Assembly: GCF_003008555.2 (NCBI RefSeq)
Contig: NZ_CP027665.1
Location: 2,666,001 to 2,730,000 of the forward strand
Length of the DNA: 64,000 bases
Source of the DNA: Pukyongiella litopenaei
Lineage (GTDB): Bacteria > Pseudomonadota > Alphaproteobacteria > Rhodobacterales > Rhodobacteraceae
Reading direction: 5' to 3'
Shown here one piece after another: positions 55,784 through 64,000 of this stretch; within the stretch, counting starts at the first letter, position 1, and the number at the start of each line of letters is the position of its first letter. Under the pieces are notes generated by a model. It did no database searches, was not told the DNA's origin, and saw nothing but the letters and a program-made list of their open reading frames with translations. A program made the position numbers and the translations under genes.

Positions 55784-55801
55784 ATGCTGAGGGAATGCTG
55801 A
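55784..55801 (+). other. Possible 5-codon leader ORF overlapping the opgC start
   Basis: AAGGAG is followed by ATG CTG AGG GAA TGC TGA; the stop TGA lies within the first codons of opgC (ATG at 55795), in another frame. The strong ribosome site belongs to this mini-frame, so ribosomes could reinitiate at opgC after terminating here. The role is inference only. Confidence 0.35.
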
Positions 55802-57054
55802 ACCAGACGGCAACGGTTGCAGCCGCAGCGGGATTTTCAACCGCCGCCGAAGCCCCGGAGCGCAGAGCCGCGCCGGTGGCATCCGTGGCGTCGGTGGCGT
55901 CGCGCCGCGATCCACGGCTCGATTTCTACCGGGGGATCGCGATGTTCATCATCCTGGTCGCGCATATCCCGTCCAACCGCTGGGCGAACTGGATCCCGGC
56001 GCGGTTCGGGTTTTCCGATGCCGCCGAGATTTTCGTGTTCTGTTCCGGCATGGCCTCGGCCATCGCCTTTGGCGGGTGTTTCGCGCGGCAGGGCTGGCTG
56101 ATGGGGACGGCGCGGGTCGTGTTCCGGGTCTGGCAGGTCTATTGGGCGCATATCTGCCTGTTCTTCTTCGTGGCCGCTTCGATGGCCGCGCTCGACCTGA
56201 CCGGCGCGTTCGACAAGAGCTATGTGTCGTCGCTGAACCTGCAGCATTTCTTTGACGATCCGGCGCCGCAGATGGTGGGGCTGTTCACGCTGAGCTATGT
56301 GCCCAACTATTTCGACATCCTGCCGATGTACCTGGTGGTGCTGGCGATGATGCCCGTGGTCATGGCGCTGGCGCGGGTCAGCCCGTGGCTGGTTGCGGTG
56401 GCCTGCGTCGCGGTCTGGCTGGTCGCCAATCTGGGCCGCCTGCCGCTGCCGGCCGAGCCGTGGTCGGACCGGCAATGGTTCTTCAACCCGTTCGGCTGGC
56501 AGCTGCTGTTCTTTACCGGCTTTGCCTTCATGCGTGGCTGGCTGCCCGCGCCGCCGGTGTCGAAAACCCTGATCTGGATCTGTGCCGCCTTCGTCATTCT
56601 GTCGGCGCCGTTCGGGTCGTTCAAGGCGCTGACCTGGCTGGGGGCGGCCAATGCCGATCTCGCCAGCGCGATCCGCGAGACCTGGCCGCTGACCGGCGAG
56701 CTGCGCAACAAGACCGAACAGGGGCTGCTGCGCTACCTGCATTTCCTGTCGCTGGCCTATCTCGGCTGGGTCGCGGCGGGGCAGGGCGGGCAACGCTTGA
56801 CCCACGCGGCGGCCCATGGCGGCACGGCGGCGCGGTTCCTGCTGAGGATCATCACCAAGGTCGGTCAGCAATCGCTGGCGGTGTTCGTGTTCTCGATGGC
56901 GCTGGCGCAGTTGCTGGGGGCCGTGCTCGACGTGGTCGGCCGCAACAACCTGACCGTGTCGGCGGTGAACCTGGCCGGGTTCGCGATGATTACGGCGGTG
57001 GCCTACACCGCCGGCTGGTTCAAATCCCAACCCTGGCGGAGCAGGCGGGCATGA
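55795..57054 (+). CDS. opgC: OpgC-like membrane acyltransferase (glucan succinylation)
   Basis: A 419-residue integral membrane protein with about ten hydrophobic segments. The start RRDPRLDFYRGIAMFIILVAHIPSN, with RLDFYRG, is the OpgC_C pattern, and GFSDAAEIFVFCSGMASAIAFGG follows. OpgC succinylates periplasmic glucans in the inner membrane. The gene overlaps the following opgG start by 4 bp (ATGA), forming an operon. The first 35 residues are low-complexity and cytoplasmic. Confidence 0.88.
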   Translation: MLNQTATVAAAAGFSTAAEAPERRAAPVASVASVASRRDPRLDFYRGIAMFIILVAHIPSNRWANWIPARFGFSDAAEIFVFCSGMASAIAFGGCFARQGWLMGTARVVFRVWQVYWAHICLFFFVAASMAALDLTGAFDKSYVSSLNLQHFFDDPAPQMVGLFTLSYVPNYFDILPMYLVVLAMMPVVMALARVSPWLVAVACVAVWLVANLGRLPLPAEPWSDRQWFFNPFGWQLLFFTGFAFMRGWLPAPPVSKTLIWICAAFVILSAPFGSFKALTWLGAANADLASAIRETWPLTGELRNKTEQGLLRYLHFLSLAYLGWVAAGQGGQRLTHAAAHGGTAARFLLRIITKVGQQSLAVFVFSMALAQLLGAVLDVVGRNNLTVSAVNLAGFAMITAVAYTAGWFKSQPWRSRRA

Positions 57055-58550
57055 CATTCACGAGACGCGCTTTTTTGGCCAGTTCGACGGCACTGGCGAT
57101 GACGGGGCCCCTGCGGGCCGGAACCGGGTTCAGCCGCGACACGGTGATCGCGCTGGCCCGTGACCTGGCGGGGCAGGATTACGCGCCGCGGGCGACGGTG
57201 CCGCAGGACTGGCTGGACCTGACCTACCCGCAATACCGGGCGCTGCGGTTTCGCACCGACCGGTCGCTGTGGCGTGGCACCGACAGGCCCTACGAGGTCG
57301 ATTTCTTTGCCCCCGGTCTCTATTTTCCGCGCCCGGTGCAGATCGACACGGTGCAGGACGGGGCCACCGCGCCGGTGCCGTTCGATCTCGGCCGCTTCAA
57401 GATCGGGACCGAGGTCGAGATGCCCGACCTCGCCCCCGATGACAGCCTCGGCTGGTCGGGGTTCCGGCTGCGCACCGATCTGGACCTGCCGGGCAAGAAG
57501 ACCGAGTTCTGCGTCTTCCAGGGCGCCAGCTATTTCCGCGCCATCGGGATCGGGCAGGCCTATGGCCTGTCGGCGCGCGGGCTGGCGCTGAAAACCGGCG
57601 ATCCCGATGGCGAGGAATTCCCCGAATTCACCCGGTTCTGGCTGGAGACCCCGGCGCCGGGACAGCGCAACATGGTTGTTCACGCGTTGCTGGACAGCGC
57701 GTCCGTCACCGGCGCCTACCGGTTCGACATCACGCCCGGCCCGTCCTGCGTGATGGAGGTCGAGGCGACGCTGTTCCCGCGCGTGGACCTGACCCATGCG
57801 GGGATCGGCCCGCTGACCTCGATGTTCCTGTTCGATGCCACCGACCGGACCCGGTTCGACGATTTCCGGCCCGCCGTGCATGACAGCGACGGGCTGCTGA
57901 TCGCCAATGGCGCGGGCGAAACGCTGTGGCGGCCGCTGGCCAACCCGCGGGCGTTGCAGGTGTCGTCCTTCGTCGACCGGGGCCCGCGCGGGTTCGGGCT
58001 GATGCAGCGGTCGCGCCGCTATGGCGATTTTCACGACCTCGAATCGCTCTATCACCGCCGCCCGGGCCTGTGGGTGGAACCCAGGGGCGACTGGGGGGAC
58101 GGGGCGGTCACGCTGGTCGAGATCCCGGCCGACAAGGAAATCTATGACAACATCGTCGCCTATTGGCGCCCGCGCACGCCCTATGCGGCCGGGCAGCGGG
58201 TCGACCTGGCCTATCGCCTGACCTGGTGCGACCGCGCGCCGCTGGCCGACGGCCTGCCGCGGGTGATGGATACGCGCATGGGCGCGGGCCTGTCCGGGGG
58301 GCGCGTGGTCATGGTAGAATTCGAACCGCACCCGCTGCTGGACGAAGACCCCGATACGCTCGACGCGCTGATTTCGTCGGTTCAGGTCGACCCCGGCCCG
58401 GGCGTGCTGGAACGCAACCCGGAAACCGGCGGTCTGCGGCTGGCGTTCCGCTTCGAACCCGGAGACCGGGACCATGTCGAATTGCGGGCACAACTGCGCC
58501 GCGGCGACATGCCGGCCTCCGAGGTCTGGCTCTACCGGTGGACGAGATGA
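57051..58550 (+). CDS. opgG: Periplasmic glucan biosynthesis protein OpgG/OpgD family
   Basis: A 499-residue exported protein. The N-terminus TFTRRAFLASSTALAM is a twin-arginine (Tat) signal, as in OpgD. The MdoG domain fills the rest: YPQYRALRFRTDRSLWRG, VDFFAPGLYF, GASYFRAIGIGQAYGLSARGLALKTGDPDGEEFPEF and RSRRYGDFHDLESLYHRRPGLWVEP. It acts in the periplasm on osmoregulated glucan backbones made by OpgH. OpgG and OpgD differ little in sequence; the Tat signal leans to OpgD and the operon position to OpgG. Confidence 0.88.
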   Translation: MTFTRRAFLASSTALAMTGPLRAGTGFSRDTVIALARDLAGQDYAPRATVPQDWLDLTYPQYRALRFRTDRSLWRGTDRPYEVDFFAPGLYFPRPVQIDTVQDGATAPVPFDLGRFKIGTEVEMPDLAPDDSLGWSGFRLRTDLDLPGKKTEFCVFQGASYFRAIGIGQAYGLSARGLALKTGDPDGEEFPEFTRFWLETPAPGQRNMVVHALLDSASVTGAYRFDITPGPSCVMEVEATLFPRVDLTHAGIGPLTSMFLFDATDRTRFDDFRPAVHDSDGLLIANGAGETLWRPLANPRALQVSSFVDRGPRGFGLMQRSRRYGDFHDLESLYHRRPGLWVEPRGDWGDGAVTLVEIPADKEIYDNIVAYWRPRTPYAAGQRVDLAYRLTWCDRAPLADGLPRVMDTRMGAGLSGGRVVMVEFEPHPLLDEDPDTLDALISSVQVDPGPGVLERNPETGGLRLAFRFEPGDRDHVELRAQLRRGDMPASEVWLYRWTR

Positions 58551-60424
58551 GAAACGACCTGCACATGATGCCCCCCGACGCGCCGTTGCCGATGCCCGAG
58601 CAGGATTTCCATGCCCGCTTTCGCGATGGCCACGCGCCGGGGCCGCAGCGTATCGCCGGCCAGCGGCGCTGGCGCATCGCCGCGTTCACGCCGGCGGTGG
58701 CGGCCACCGCGCTGCTGCTGTGGGTGATGCATGACTGGTTTTCCGACCGCGGGCTGACCTGGGTCGAGGCGCTGTTGCTGTCGCTGGTCGGGTTCAACGT
58801 GTTCTGGCTGGCGCTGTCGGTCGGCACGGTGCTGCTGGGGCTGTGGTCGCTGGCACGCGCCGGACGCCGGCCGCAGCGTCCGTTGCCGCAGGGGGCGGTG
58901 CCGCCGCTGAGGGTCGCGCTGCTGCTGCCGGTCTGCGACGAACAGCCCTGGGACGTGCTGGGCAATGCGCAATCCATGCTCGAGGACCTGCGCGCGCGCG
59001 GTGGCCGTCACGACTATGCCATGTTCGTGCTGTCGGACACGCGCAACCCCGACACCGCCGCCAAGGAACAGGACAGCCTGCGCGCGCTGATGGTGCTGTC
59101 ACCGGGGCTGCGCATCCATTACCGCCGCCGGACCGAGAATACCGGCCGCAAGGCGGGCAACATCGCCGACTGGGTGCGGCGCTGGGGCGGCGACTGGGAC
59201 GCGATGCTGGTGCTCGACGCCGACAGCCTGATGACCGGCCGCGCGGTGGCGCGGCTAGCCGATGCGCTGGCCGCCGATCCCGGCGCCGGGCTGATCCAGA
59301 GCTTTCCGCACCTGATCGGGGCGCAGACCGTGTTCGCCCGGATGCAGCAATTCGCCAACGGGGTCTATGGCGCGGTGCTGGCCGAGGGGCTGGCCCGGAT
59401 CGGCGGGCATGACGGCAATTACTGGGGTCACAACGCGATCCTGCGGACCCGCGCCTTTGCCGCCTGCGCGGGGTTGCCGCCGCTGCGCGGCCTGCGCGGG
59501 CGCCGGTCCGAGATCATGAGCCATGATTTCGTCGAGGCCGGGCTGTTGCGCCGCGCCGGGTGGGGCGTGCGGTTCCTGCCGCGCATAGCCGGATCCTACG
59601 AGGAAACCCCGGCGACGCTGATCGACCATATCCTGCGCGACCGGCGCTGGTGCCACGGCAACCTGCAACATATCCGGCTACTGGGGGCGCAGGGTTTTGC
59701 GTCGATGTCGCGGTTTCACCTGCTGCACGGGGCGGTGGGCTATCTGATGTCGCCGGTCTGGTTCGCGCTGCTGGTGATGTGGGCGCTGATCGGGCAGGGC
59801 GGGGATGCCAGCGTGCTGCGCTATTTCAGCGACACCAACCCGCTGTTCCCGGACTGGCCCGCGATGACCGAAACGCGGGCGTTCCTGATGATCCTGCTGG
59901 TCTATGCGATGCTGCTGATGCCAAAGCTGTTGGGGCTGGTCGCGCTGCCGCTGAGCGGTGCGCGGGTCTCGGACTATGGCGGCCCCGGTCGGCTGGCGCT
60001 GTCGGTGCTGGTCGAACTGGTGTTGTCGGTCGCCTATGCGCCGGTCCTGATGGTGCAGCAGATGGTGGCCGTGTTCCGGTCGCTGCTGGGGTTGCAGCGG
60101 GGCTGGAAGCCGCAGGCGCGCGACGGTGGCCGCTATAGCCTGCAGGATCTGGTCAAATGCCACGCGCTGGAAACCGTGGGCGGTGTCGTGCTGCTGGCGG
60201 GGATGGTCGCGGGGCTGGTGTCGCTCTGGCTGCTGCCGATCGCGCTGAGCCTGGTGCTGGCGGTGCCGCTGTCGGCGCTCAGCGGGGCGCGGATAGAGGC
60301 CACGCGCTGGCTGGGCACCCGCGAGGACCTGCGCCCGCCCGCGATCGCGCGGGCGGCCCGGCATTGCCGCGCCGGGCTCAGGCAGGCGCTGGACGGCGGC
60401 GCATCGGTCAGCGCGGCGGAATAG
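58547..60424 (+). CDS. opgH: Glucan biosynthesis glucosyltransferase OpgH
   Basis: A 625-residue GT2-family inner-membrane glucosyltransferase. The N-terminus has two membrane helices (about 45-105), then the catalytic domain with LLPVCDEQPWDVLGNAQSML, DADSLM (metal-binding DxD-like), YWGHNAILRT, SHDFVEAGLLRRAGW and RDRRWCHGNLQH (the Q/RxxRW-type motif), and finally more helices. It polymerises glucose from UDP-glucose into beta-glucan and exports it. The start overlaps the opgG stop (ATGA). It is shorter than E. coli OpgH (about 850 residues), lacking most of the N-terminal extension. Confidence 0.9.
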   Translation: MRNDLHMMPPDAPLPMPEQDFHARFRDGHAPGPQRIAGQRRWRIAAFTPAVAATALLLWVMHDWFSDRGLTWVEALLLSLVGFNVFWLALSVGTVLLGLWSLARAGRRPQRPLPQGAVPPLRVALLLPVCDEQPWDVLGNAQSMLEDLRARGGRHDYAMFVLSDTRNPDTAAKEQDSLRALMVLSPGLRIHYRRRTENTGRKAGNIADWVRRWGGDWDAMLVLDADSLMTGRAVARLADALAADPGAGLIQSFPHLIGAQTVFARMQQFANGVYGAVLAEGLARIGGHDGNYWGHNAILRTRAFAACAGLPPLRGLRGRRSEIMSHDFVEAGLLRRAGWGVRFLPRIAGSYEETPATLIDHILRDRRWCHGNLQHIRLLGAQGFASMSRFHLLHGAVGYLMSPVWFALLVMWALIGQGGDASVLRYFSDTNPLFPDWPAMTETRAFLMILLVYAMLLMPKLLGLVALPLSGARVSDYGGPGRLALSVLVELVLSVAYAPVLMVQQMVAVFRSLLGLQRGWKPQARDGGRYSLQDLVKCHALETVGGVVLLAGMVAGLVSLWLLPIALSLVLAVPLSALSGARIEATRWLGTREDLRPPAIARAARHCRAGLRQALDGGASVSAAE

Positions 60425-60436
60425 CGCTGGCGCCGG

Positions 60437-61279
60437 TCACGGGGGCGGGGGCAGCCCCTCGAACCAGTCCAGCACCATGTCGGCCCAGCCGCGCGGCACC
60501 ATGTGACCGCCCGGAAACAGCGCCAGTTCCAGCGCGCTGCCCGGATCGCAGCTGTCCCAGCGGCGGCGCAGGAAGATGCCGGTTTCGTCAAACCCGTCCG
60601 GGCGCTGGTCGGCGCAGCCATTGGCCCGGCGCCAGATCTCCAGCCCGGCCATGATATCGCCCTGCTGATAGCGGCCGCCGCCGAGGAAGCGGCCCTCGAG
60701 CGGCACGGTGGTGTCGCGCCAGCCATGGGTGTGGAACAGCCGGACCGGCCCGGCGCAGCCCGCCGGGTGCGGCCGCCAGAACCCGCCCGATACCGGCGCG
60801 AAGGCGGCAAAGGCGCCGGGGCTCGAACAGGCCAGGTAGGTGACCATGAACCCGCCCGCCGAAAACCCCGCCAGCAGCACCCGGTCCGGTGCGGTGCCCA
60901 TCCGTTCGGCGGCATCCGCGACGGTTGCGTGCAGGAACGCGGCTTCGTCGCGCCCGTCCCAGCCCGGATAGAAATTCCAGCTGCGCCCGGCCCCGCCGCC
61001 GAACCGGCGCGACCCCGTGGGCGCGATCACCGCATAGCCGCGTTCCAGCACCGGTTTCACCAGGCTGTCATTGCGCATCACCGCGGCGCCGGTGCTGCCC
61101 GCGCCGTGCAGGAACAGGACCACGGGCGGCGCCGGTCCGCCGCCCGGCGGCAATGCGGCGTGGTATTCGCCGCCCGCGATCCGGCAGGGGTCGGGGCGGG
61201 CGCCGCACCCGGCCTGAGCCCCTCCTGCCACCCCTGCCGCGAGCAGCGCCGCGCAGGCCAGGGCCGCCAGCCGGATCAC
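60437..61279 (-). CDS. Secreted polyhydroxybutyrate depolymerase-like (LpqC-type) esterase
   Basis: A 280-residue alpha/beta-hydrolase with a signal peptide (MIRLAALACAALLAAGVAGGAQA). The oxyanion-hole region FLHGAGSTGA, nucleophile elbow LLAGFSAGGFMVTYLA, the HTHGWRDTTVP segment with the aspartate, and a late histidine in FPGGHMVPRG fit the LpqC/PHB-depolymerase family. It probably hydrolyses esters in the periplasm. The start is GTG 61277-61279, overlapping the stop of the rhodanese gene by 4 bp, so the two are co-translated. Confidence 0.8.
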   Translation of the reverse strand: MIRLAALACAALLAAGVAGGAQAGCGARPDPCRIAGGEYHAALPPGGGPAPPVVLFLHGAGSTGAAVMRNDSLVKPVLERGYAVIAPTGSRRFGGGAGRSWNFYPGWDGRDEAAFLHATVADAAERMGTAPDRVLLAGFSAGGFMVTYLACSSPGAFAAFAPVSGGFWRPHPAGCAGPVRLFHTHGWRDTTVPLEGRFLGGGRYQQGDIMAGLEIWRRANGCADQRPDGFDETGIFLRRRWDSCDPGSALELALFPGGHMVPRGWADMVLDWFEGLPPPP

Positions 61280-61767
61280 GGATTGCCCGCGCCGGTCGGC
61301 GGTGCCACCGGCAGGCCACGCGCCAGCCAGCCGGGGCCGGCGGCCGAGCCCGCCATGCCCTCGGAGACATCCAGAACCCGGGTGAAGCCTTCGGCTTTCA
61401 GGCGCCGTGCCAGCCGCGCCGAGCGCACGCCGCGTGCGCAGATCAGCGCCACCGGACGGGCGCTGTCGCCCCCGGCCAGCCCGGTGAGCGTTTCGATGAA
61501 ATCCGCGCGCCGCATGTCGACCGGCCGCGCCCCCGCGCCGATGCCGGTAGCGCGCCATTCGTCGGGGCGGCGGATGTCGACCAGCAGCAGATCCCCGGCC
61601 AGCGCCCGCTGATGCGCTGCCTGCGGGTCGATCGACGGCGGTGCCGGTGGCCGGTCGGGGGCCAGCGCCTGCCAGCCGAAACCGGCCAGCGCCGCGGCGC
61701 CAGCCAGAATCACCGCGCGGCGCGTGGTCGGGGCGATCAGGAGGCGGGTGTCGGCGGGCACGGGCAT
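61276..61767 (-). CDS. Rhodanese-domain protein with N-terminal membrane anchor or signal
   Basis: A 163-residue protein. A basic/hydrophobic segment (RRAVILAGAAALAGFGWQAL, about 17-36) suggests export or membrane anchoring; the rhodanese domain follows with LLLVDIRRPDEWRATGIG, catalytic cysteine in ALICARGVRSARLARRL and VLDVSEGMAG. Such proteins transfer sulfane sulfur. The frame continues upstream to 61827, and no clear ribosome site decides between the starts. It is coupled to the downstream esterase gene. Confidence 0.75.
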   Translation of the reverse strand: MPVPADTRLLIAPTTRRAVILAGAAALAGFGWQALAPDRPPAPPSIDPQAAHQRALAGDLLLVDIRRPDEWRATGIGAGARPVDMRRADFIETLTGLAGGDSARPVALICARGVRSARLARRLKAEGFTRVLDVSEGMAGSAAGPGWLARGLPVAPPTGAGNP

Positions 61768-61967
61768 CGACCGGGTTGCGGCGGTTGGCCCACACCATGC
61801 CGCACCGGCGACGCCGGCGGCAATCACAACCGCGTCAGCATCGCCGGTTGCGGGGATCCGCCGACGATCAACGACAAATTCTTGCCCGACAGGGTTGGAC
61901 AGCGGTCAAAAATTGCTTACGCAGGGCGGATGTGTTCCCCCCTGCCGAAGAAATGGAGGCTGCCCAT

Positions 61968-64000
61968 TTGTCCCTGTTCCTGATCGCGGCTCTTCCCTTT
62001 ATCGGAGCGGTCTTTCCGGCATTGCTGGTCCGCGCGGGCCGCACGGCCTCGGCATCGGCCGCAGGCACGGTGACGCTCATCGCGCTGATCGGCCTGTTGC
62101 TGAACGCGCCCGCCGTCTTTCGCGGCGAAACGGTTACCGCGCGGATCGACTGGCTGCCGGGGCTGGGGCTGAACGCGAATTTCTTTCTGGACGGGCTGGG
62201 GTTCCTGTTTGCCGGGCTGATCCTGGGGATCGGACTGCTGATCATCATCTATGCGCGGTTCTACCTGTCGCGGCAGGACCCGATGGGGCAGTTCTATGCT
62301 TATCTGCTGCTGTTCCAGGGCGCGATGGTGGGGATCGTCCTGTCCGACAACATATTGTTGTTGCTGGTGTTCTGGGAACTCACCTCGCTGTCGTCCTTCC
62401 TGCTGATCGGGTATTGGCGGCACCTGCCCGAAGGGCGCCAGGGCGCCCGCATGGCGCTGGCGGTCACCGGGGGCGGCGGGCTGGCGCTGATCGCGGGGAT
62501 GCTGATCCTCGGCAATATCGCCGGCAGCTATGACCTGAGCGTGATCCTGACGCAGAAGGAGCTGGTGCAGTCCAGCCCGCTCTACCTGCCGGCGCTGATA
62601 CTGATCCTGCTGGGCGCGTTCACCAAGTCGGCGCAGTTCCCGTTCCATTTCTGGCTGCCGCACGCGATGGCCGCGCCAACGCCGGTATCCGCCTACCTGC
62701 ATTCGGCGACGATGGTGAAGGCGGGGCTGTTCCTGATGGCGCGGCTGTGGCCGGTGCTGGCCGGGACCGAAGCGTGGTTCTATCTGGTGGCCACCACGGG
62801 GCTGGTCACGATGGTGATCGCCGCGGTGATTGCCTTCTTCAAGGACGACCTGAAGGCGTTGCTGGCCTTTTCCACCGTCAGCCACCTGGGCATGATCACG
62901 ATGCTGCTGGGGTTCGGCACCGAATACGCGGCGGTGGCGGCGGTGTTCCACATTCTCAACCACGCCACCTTCAAGGCGGCGCTGTTCATGACCGCCGGGA
63001 TCGTCGATCACGAGGCCGGCACCCGGGACGCGAAGCTGCTGGGCGGGCTGCGCAGGCTGATGCCGGTCACCTTCGTGATCGCCACGGTGGCGTCCCTGTC
63101 GATGGCGGGGATACCACCGCTCAACGGGTTCCTGTCCAAGGAAATGATGCTCGAGCAGGCGCTGCACACGCATCTGTTCCTGCACCCGCTGATGGTGGCG
63201 GTGGTGGCGACCCTGGCCGCCGCGTTCTCGGCGGCCTATTCCTTCCGCTATGTGGCGCATGTTTTTCTCGGGCCGGTGCGCGATGACTACCCGTCGCATC
63301 CGCATGACCCGCCGGCGGGGATGTGGCTGCCGCCTGCCTTTCTCGCCACGCTGGTCGTGCTGATCGGGCTGTTCCCGATGCTGTTCGCCGGCGGCATCGT
63401 CGAGACCGCCGCCAATGCGGTGACCGGCGGGCACGCGCCGCATGTGCACCTGAAACTGTGGCACGGTCTGAACGCGGCGCTGCTGTTGTCGGCGATCGCG
63501 GTGGCGGGCGGGCTGCTGCTGCTGTCGGGCCATGGCGGGCTGAACCGGGCATGGCTCGCGGCGCCGCGCCCGGAGGCCAAGGCCATCTATGACGCGGCCA
63601 TCGCGCGGCTGACCCGGCTGAGCGCTGCCGTCACCGACGCGCTGCATGACGGATCCCTGACCCGCTACGCGGCGATCTTCGTCGTGTTCACGCTGGCACT
63701 GGCGGGCTATGGCTATGCCACCGGCGCGATCGGGCTGCCGACGCGCACGGCGCTGCCGATGCACTGGCTGCTGGTGGCGGGCTGGATCTGCCTGGTCGGA
63801 TCGGCGCTGGCCATCGTGGTGTTCCACCGCAACCGGCTGCTGTCGCTGGTGCTGATCGGGGTCACCGGGCTGATGGTGTCGATGACCTTCAACTATCTCT
63901 CGGCGCCCGACCTCGCGCTGACGCAGATCTCGGTCGAGGTGGTGACGATCATCCTGCTGTTGCTGGCGCTGAACTTCATGCCGCGCGAAACCCCGCGCGA
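61968..64000 (+). CDS. mrpA: Multisubunit Na+/H+ antiporter subunit A (MrpA/MnhA), 5' part
   Basis: The first 677 codons of a large polytopic membrane protein; the rest is beyond the window. The NuoL-like core is clear: SLFLIAALPFIGAVFPALLVRAG at the start, LLVFWELTSLSSFLLIGYW, KSAQFPFHFWLPHAMAAPTPVSAYLHSATMVKAG, DDLKALLAFSTVSHLGMI and HILNHATFKAALFMTAGIVDHE. It belongs to the Mrp complex that exports Na+ against H+. The start is TTG 61968 behind GGAGG; an in-frame ATG at 61953 (MEAAHLSLF) is an alternative without a good ribosome site. Confidence 0.88.
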   Translation, partial: MSLFLIAALPFIGAVFPALLVRAGRTASASAAGTVTLIALIGLLLNAPAVFRGETVTARIDWLPGLGLNANFFLDGLGFLFAGLILGIGLLIIIYARFYLSRQDPMGQFYAYLLLFQGAMVGIVLSDNILLLLVFWELTSLSSFLLIGYWRHLPEGRQGARMALAVTGGGGLALIAGMLILGNIAGSYDLSVILTQKELVQSSPLYLPALILILLGAFTKSAQFPFHFWLPHAMAAPTPVSAYLHSATMVKAGLFLMARLWPVLAGTEAWFYLVATTGLVTMVIAAVIAFFKDDLKALLAFSTVSHLGMITMLLGFGTEYAAVAAVFHILNHATFKAALFMTAGIVDHEAGTRDAKLLGGLRRLMPVTFVIATVASLSMAGIPPLNGFLSKEMMLEQALHTHLFLHPLMVAVVATLAAAFSAAYSFRYVAHVFLGPVRDDYPSHPHDPPAGMWLPPAFLATLVVLIGLFPMLFAGGIVETAANAVTGGHAPHVHLKLWHGLNAALLLSAIAVAGGLLLLSGHGGLNRAWLAAPRPEAKAIYDAAIARLTRLSAAVTDALHDGSLTRYAAIFVVFTLALAGYGYATGAIGLPTRTALPMHWLLVAGWICLVGSALAIVVFHRNRLLSLVLIGVTGLMVSMTFNYLSAPDLALTQISVEVVTIILLLLALNFMPRETPR

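Noticed and set aside
61917-63827. 636-codon minus-strand frame opposite mrpA
   Set aside because: The product is His/Gln/Arg-rich nonsense, while the plus strand encodes a classical Mrp/NuoL membrane protein to the end of the window.

Overview
The window is 64 kb of dense, GC-rich bacterial chromosome. About 57 protein-coding genes are supported; I see no rRNA, tRNA or CRISPR array. Gene content points to an alphaproteobacterium, most likely Rhodobacteraceae (roseobacter-type): a serC-serA operon preceded by a structured leader RNA, an opgC/opgG/opgH glucan cluster, an IalB-family secreted protein, many ABC transporters for nitrogenous solutes, and GTG/TTG starts with GGAG-type ribosome sites. 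This assignment is inference from gene families, not from a marker gene.

Layout. 1-121: first codons of a UDP-glucose dehydrogenase leaving the window. 189-8964: putrescine block. A minus-strand potFGHI operon plus an FAD oxidoreductase (PuuB-like) is divergent from a GntR/FCD regulator, followed by a putrescine-type aminotransferase (spuC) and a creatinase/ectoine-hydrolase-like M24 protein. A TTTGATCA motif lies in the potF/gntR gap and again inside the spuC promoter, which suggests one local regulon. 9170-14654: a second polyamine-type ABC operon (ATPase, binding protein, DUF1330 protein, two permeases with unusual extensions) and a small LprI-like secreted protein. 14674-25722: housekeeping genes (MltB-type transglycosylase, RNase R, dapE, dapD, threonine dehydratase-like enzyme, LOG protein, rlmN) and a bacterial ionotropic-glutamate-receptor-like membrane protein. 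25893-28709: IalB-like protein, Rhizobium-type L-asparaginase, YCII protein, and an ArsR/SRPBCC pair with a palindromic operator. 28854-31583: a glycine-rich lipoprotein next to a secreted caspase-fold/SEL1-repeat protein. 31584-38905: serB, nagA with an amino-sugar kinase, a second MltB lipoprotein, then serC leader, serC, serA and a strong terminator. 39100-46254: metallophosphatase, aldehyde dehydrogenase and a complete dipeptide-type ABC transporter. 46393-49230: glpK followed by a recombination scar (headless S24 repressor fragment, a conserved hypothetical protein, an internally deleted IS3-type remnant). 49231-54186: selU and a fused oxidoreductase-selD converge, then a TPP enzyme. 54376-60424: TPR protein and the opgC-opgG-opgH operon. 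60437-61767: esterase and rhodanese. 61968-64000: start of an mrpA-type antiporter subunit.

Functional links. The first 9 kb can import putrescine and convert it by transamination or a PuuB-like route. serB, serC and serA together provide the phosphorylated serine pathway. dapD and dapE are successive succinylase-branch lysine/peptidoglycan steps. SelD supplies selenophosphate to SelU for 2-selenouridine in tRNA. OpgC/G/H build and modify periplasmic glucans. The least explained elements are the caspase/lipoprotein pair, the glutamate-receptor-like protein with a degenerate pore, and the scar behind glpK.
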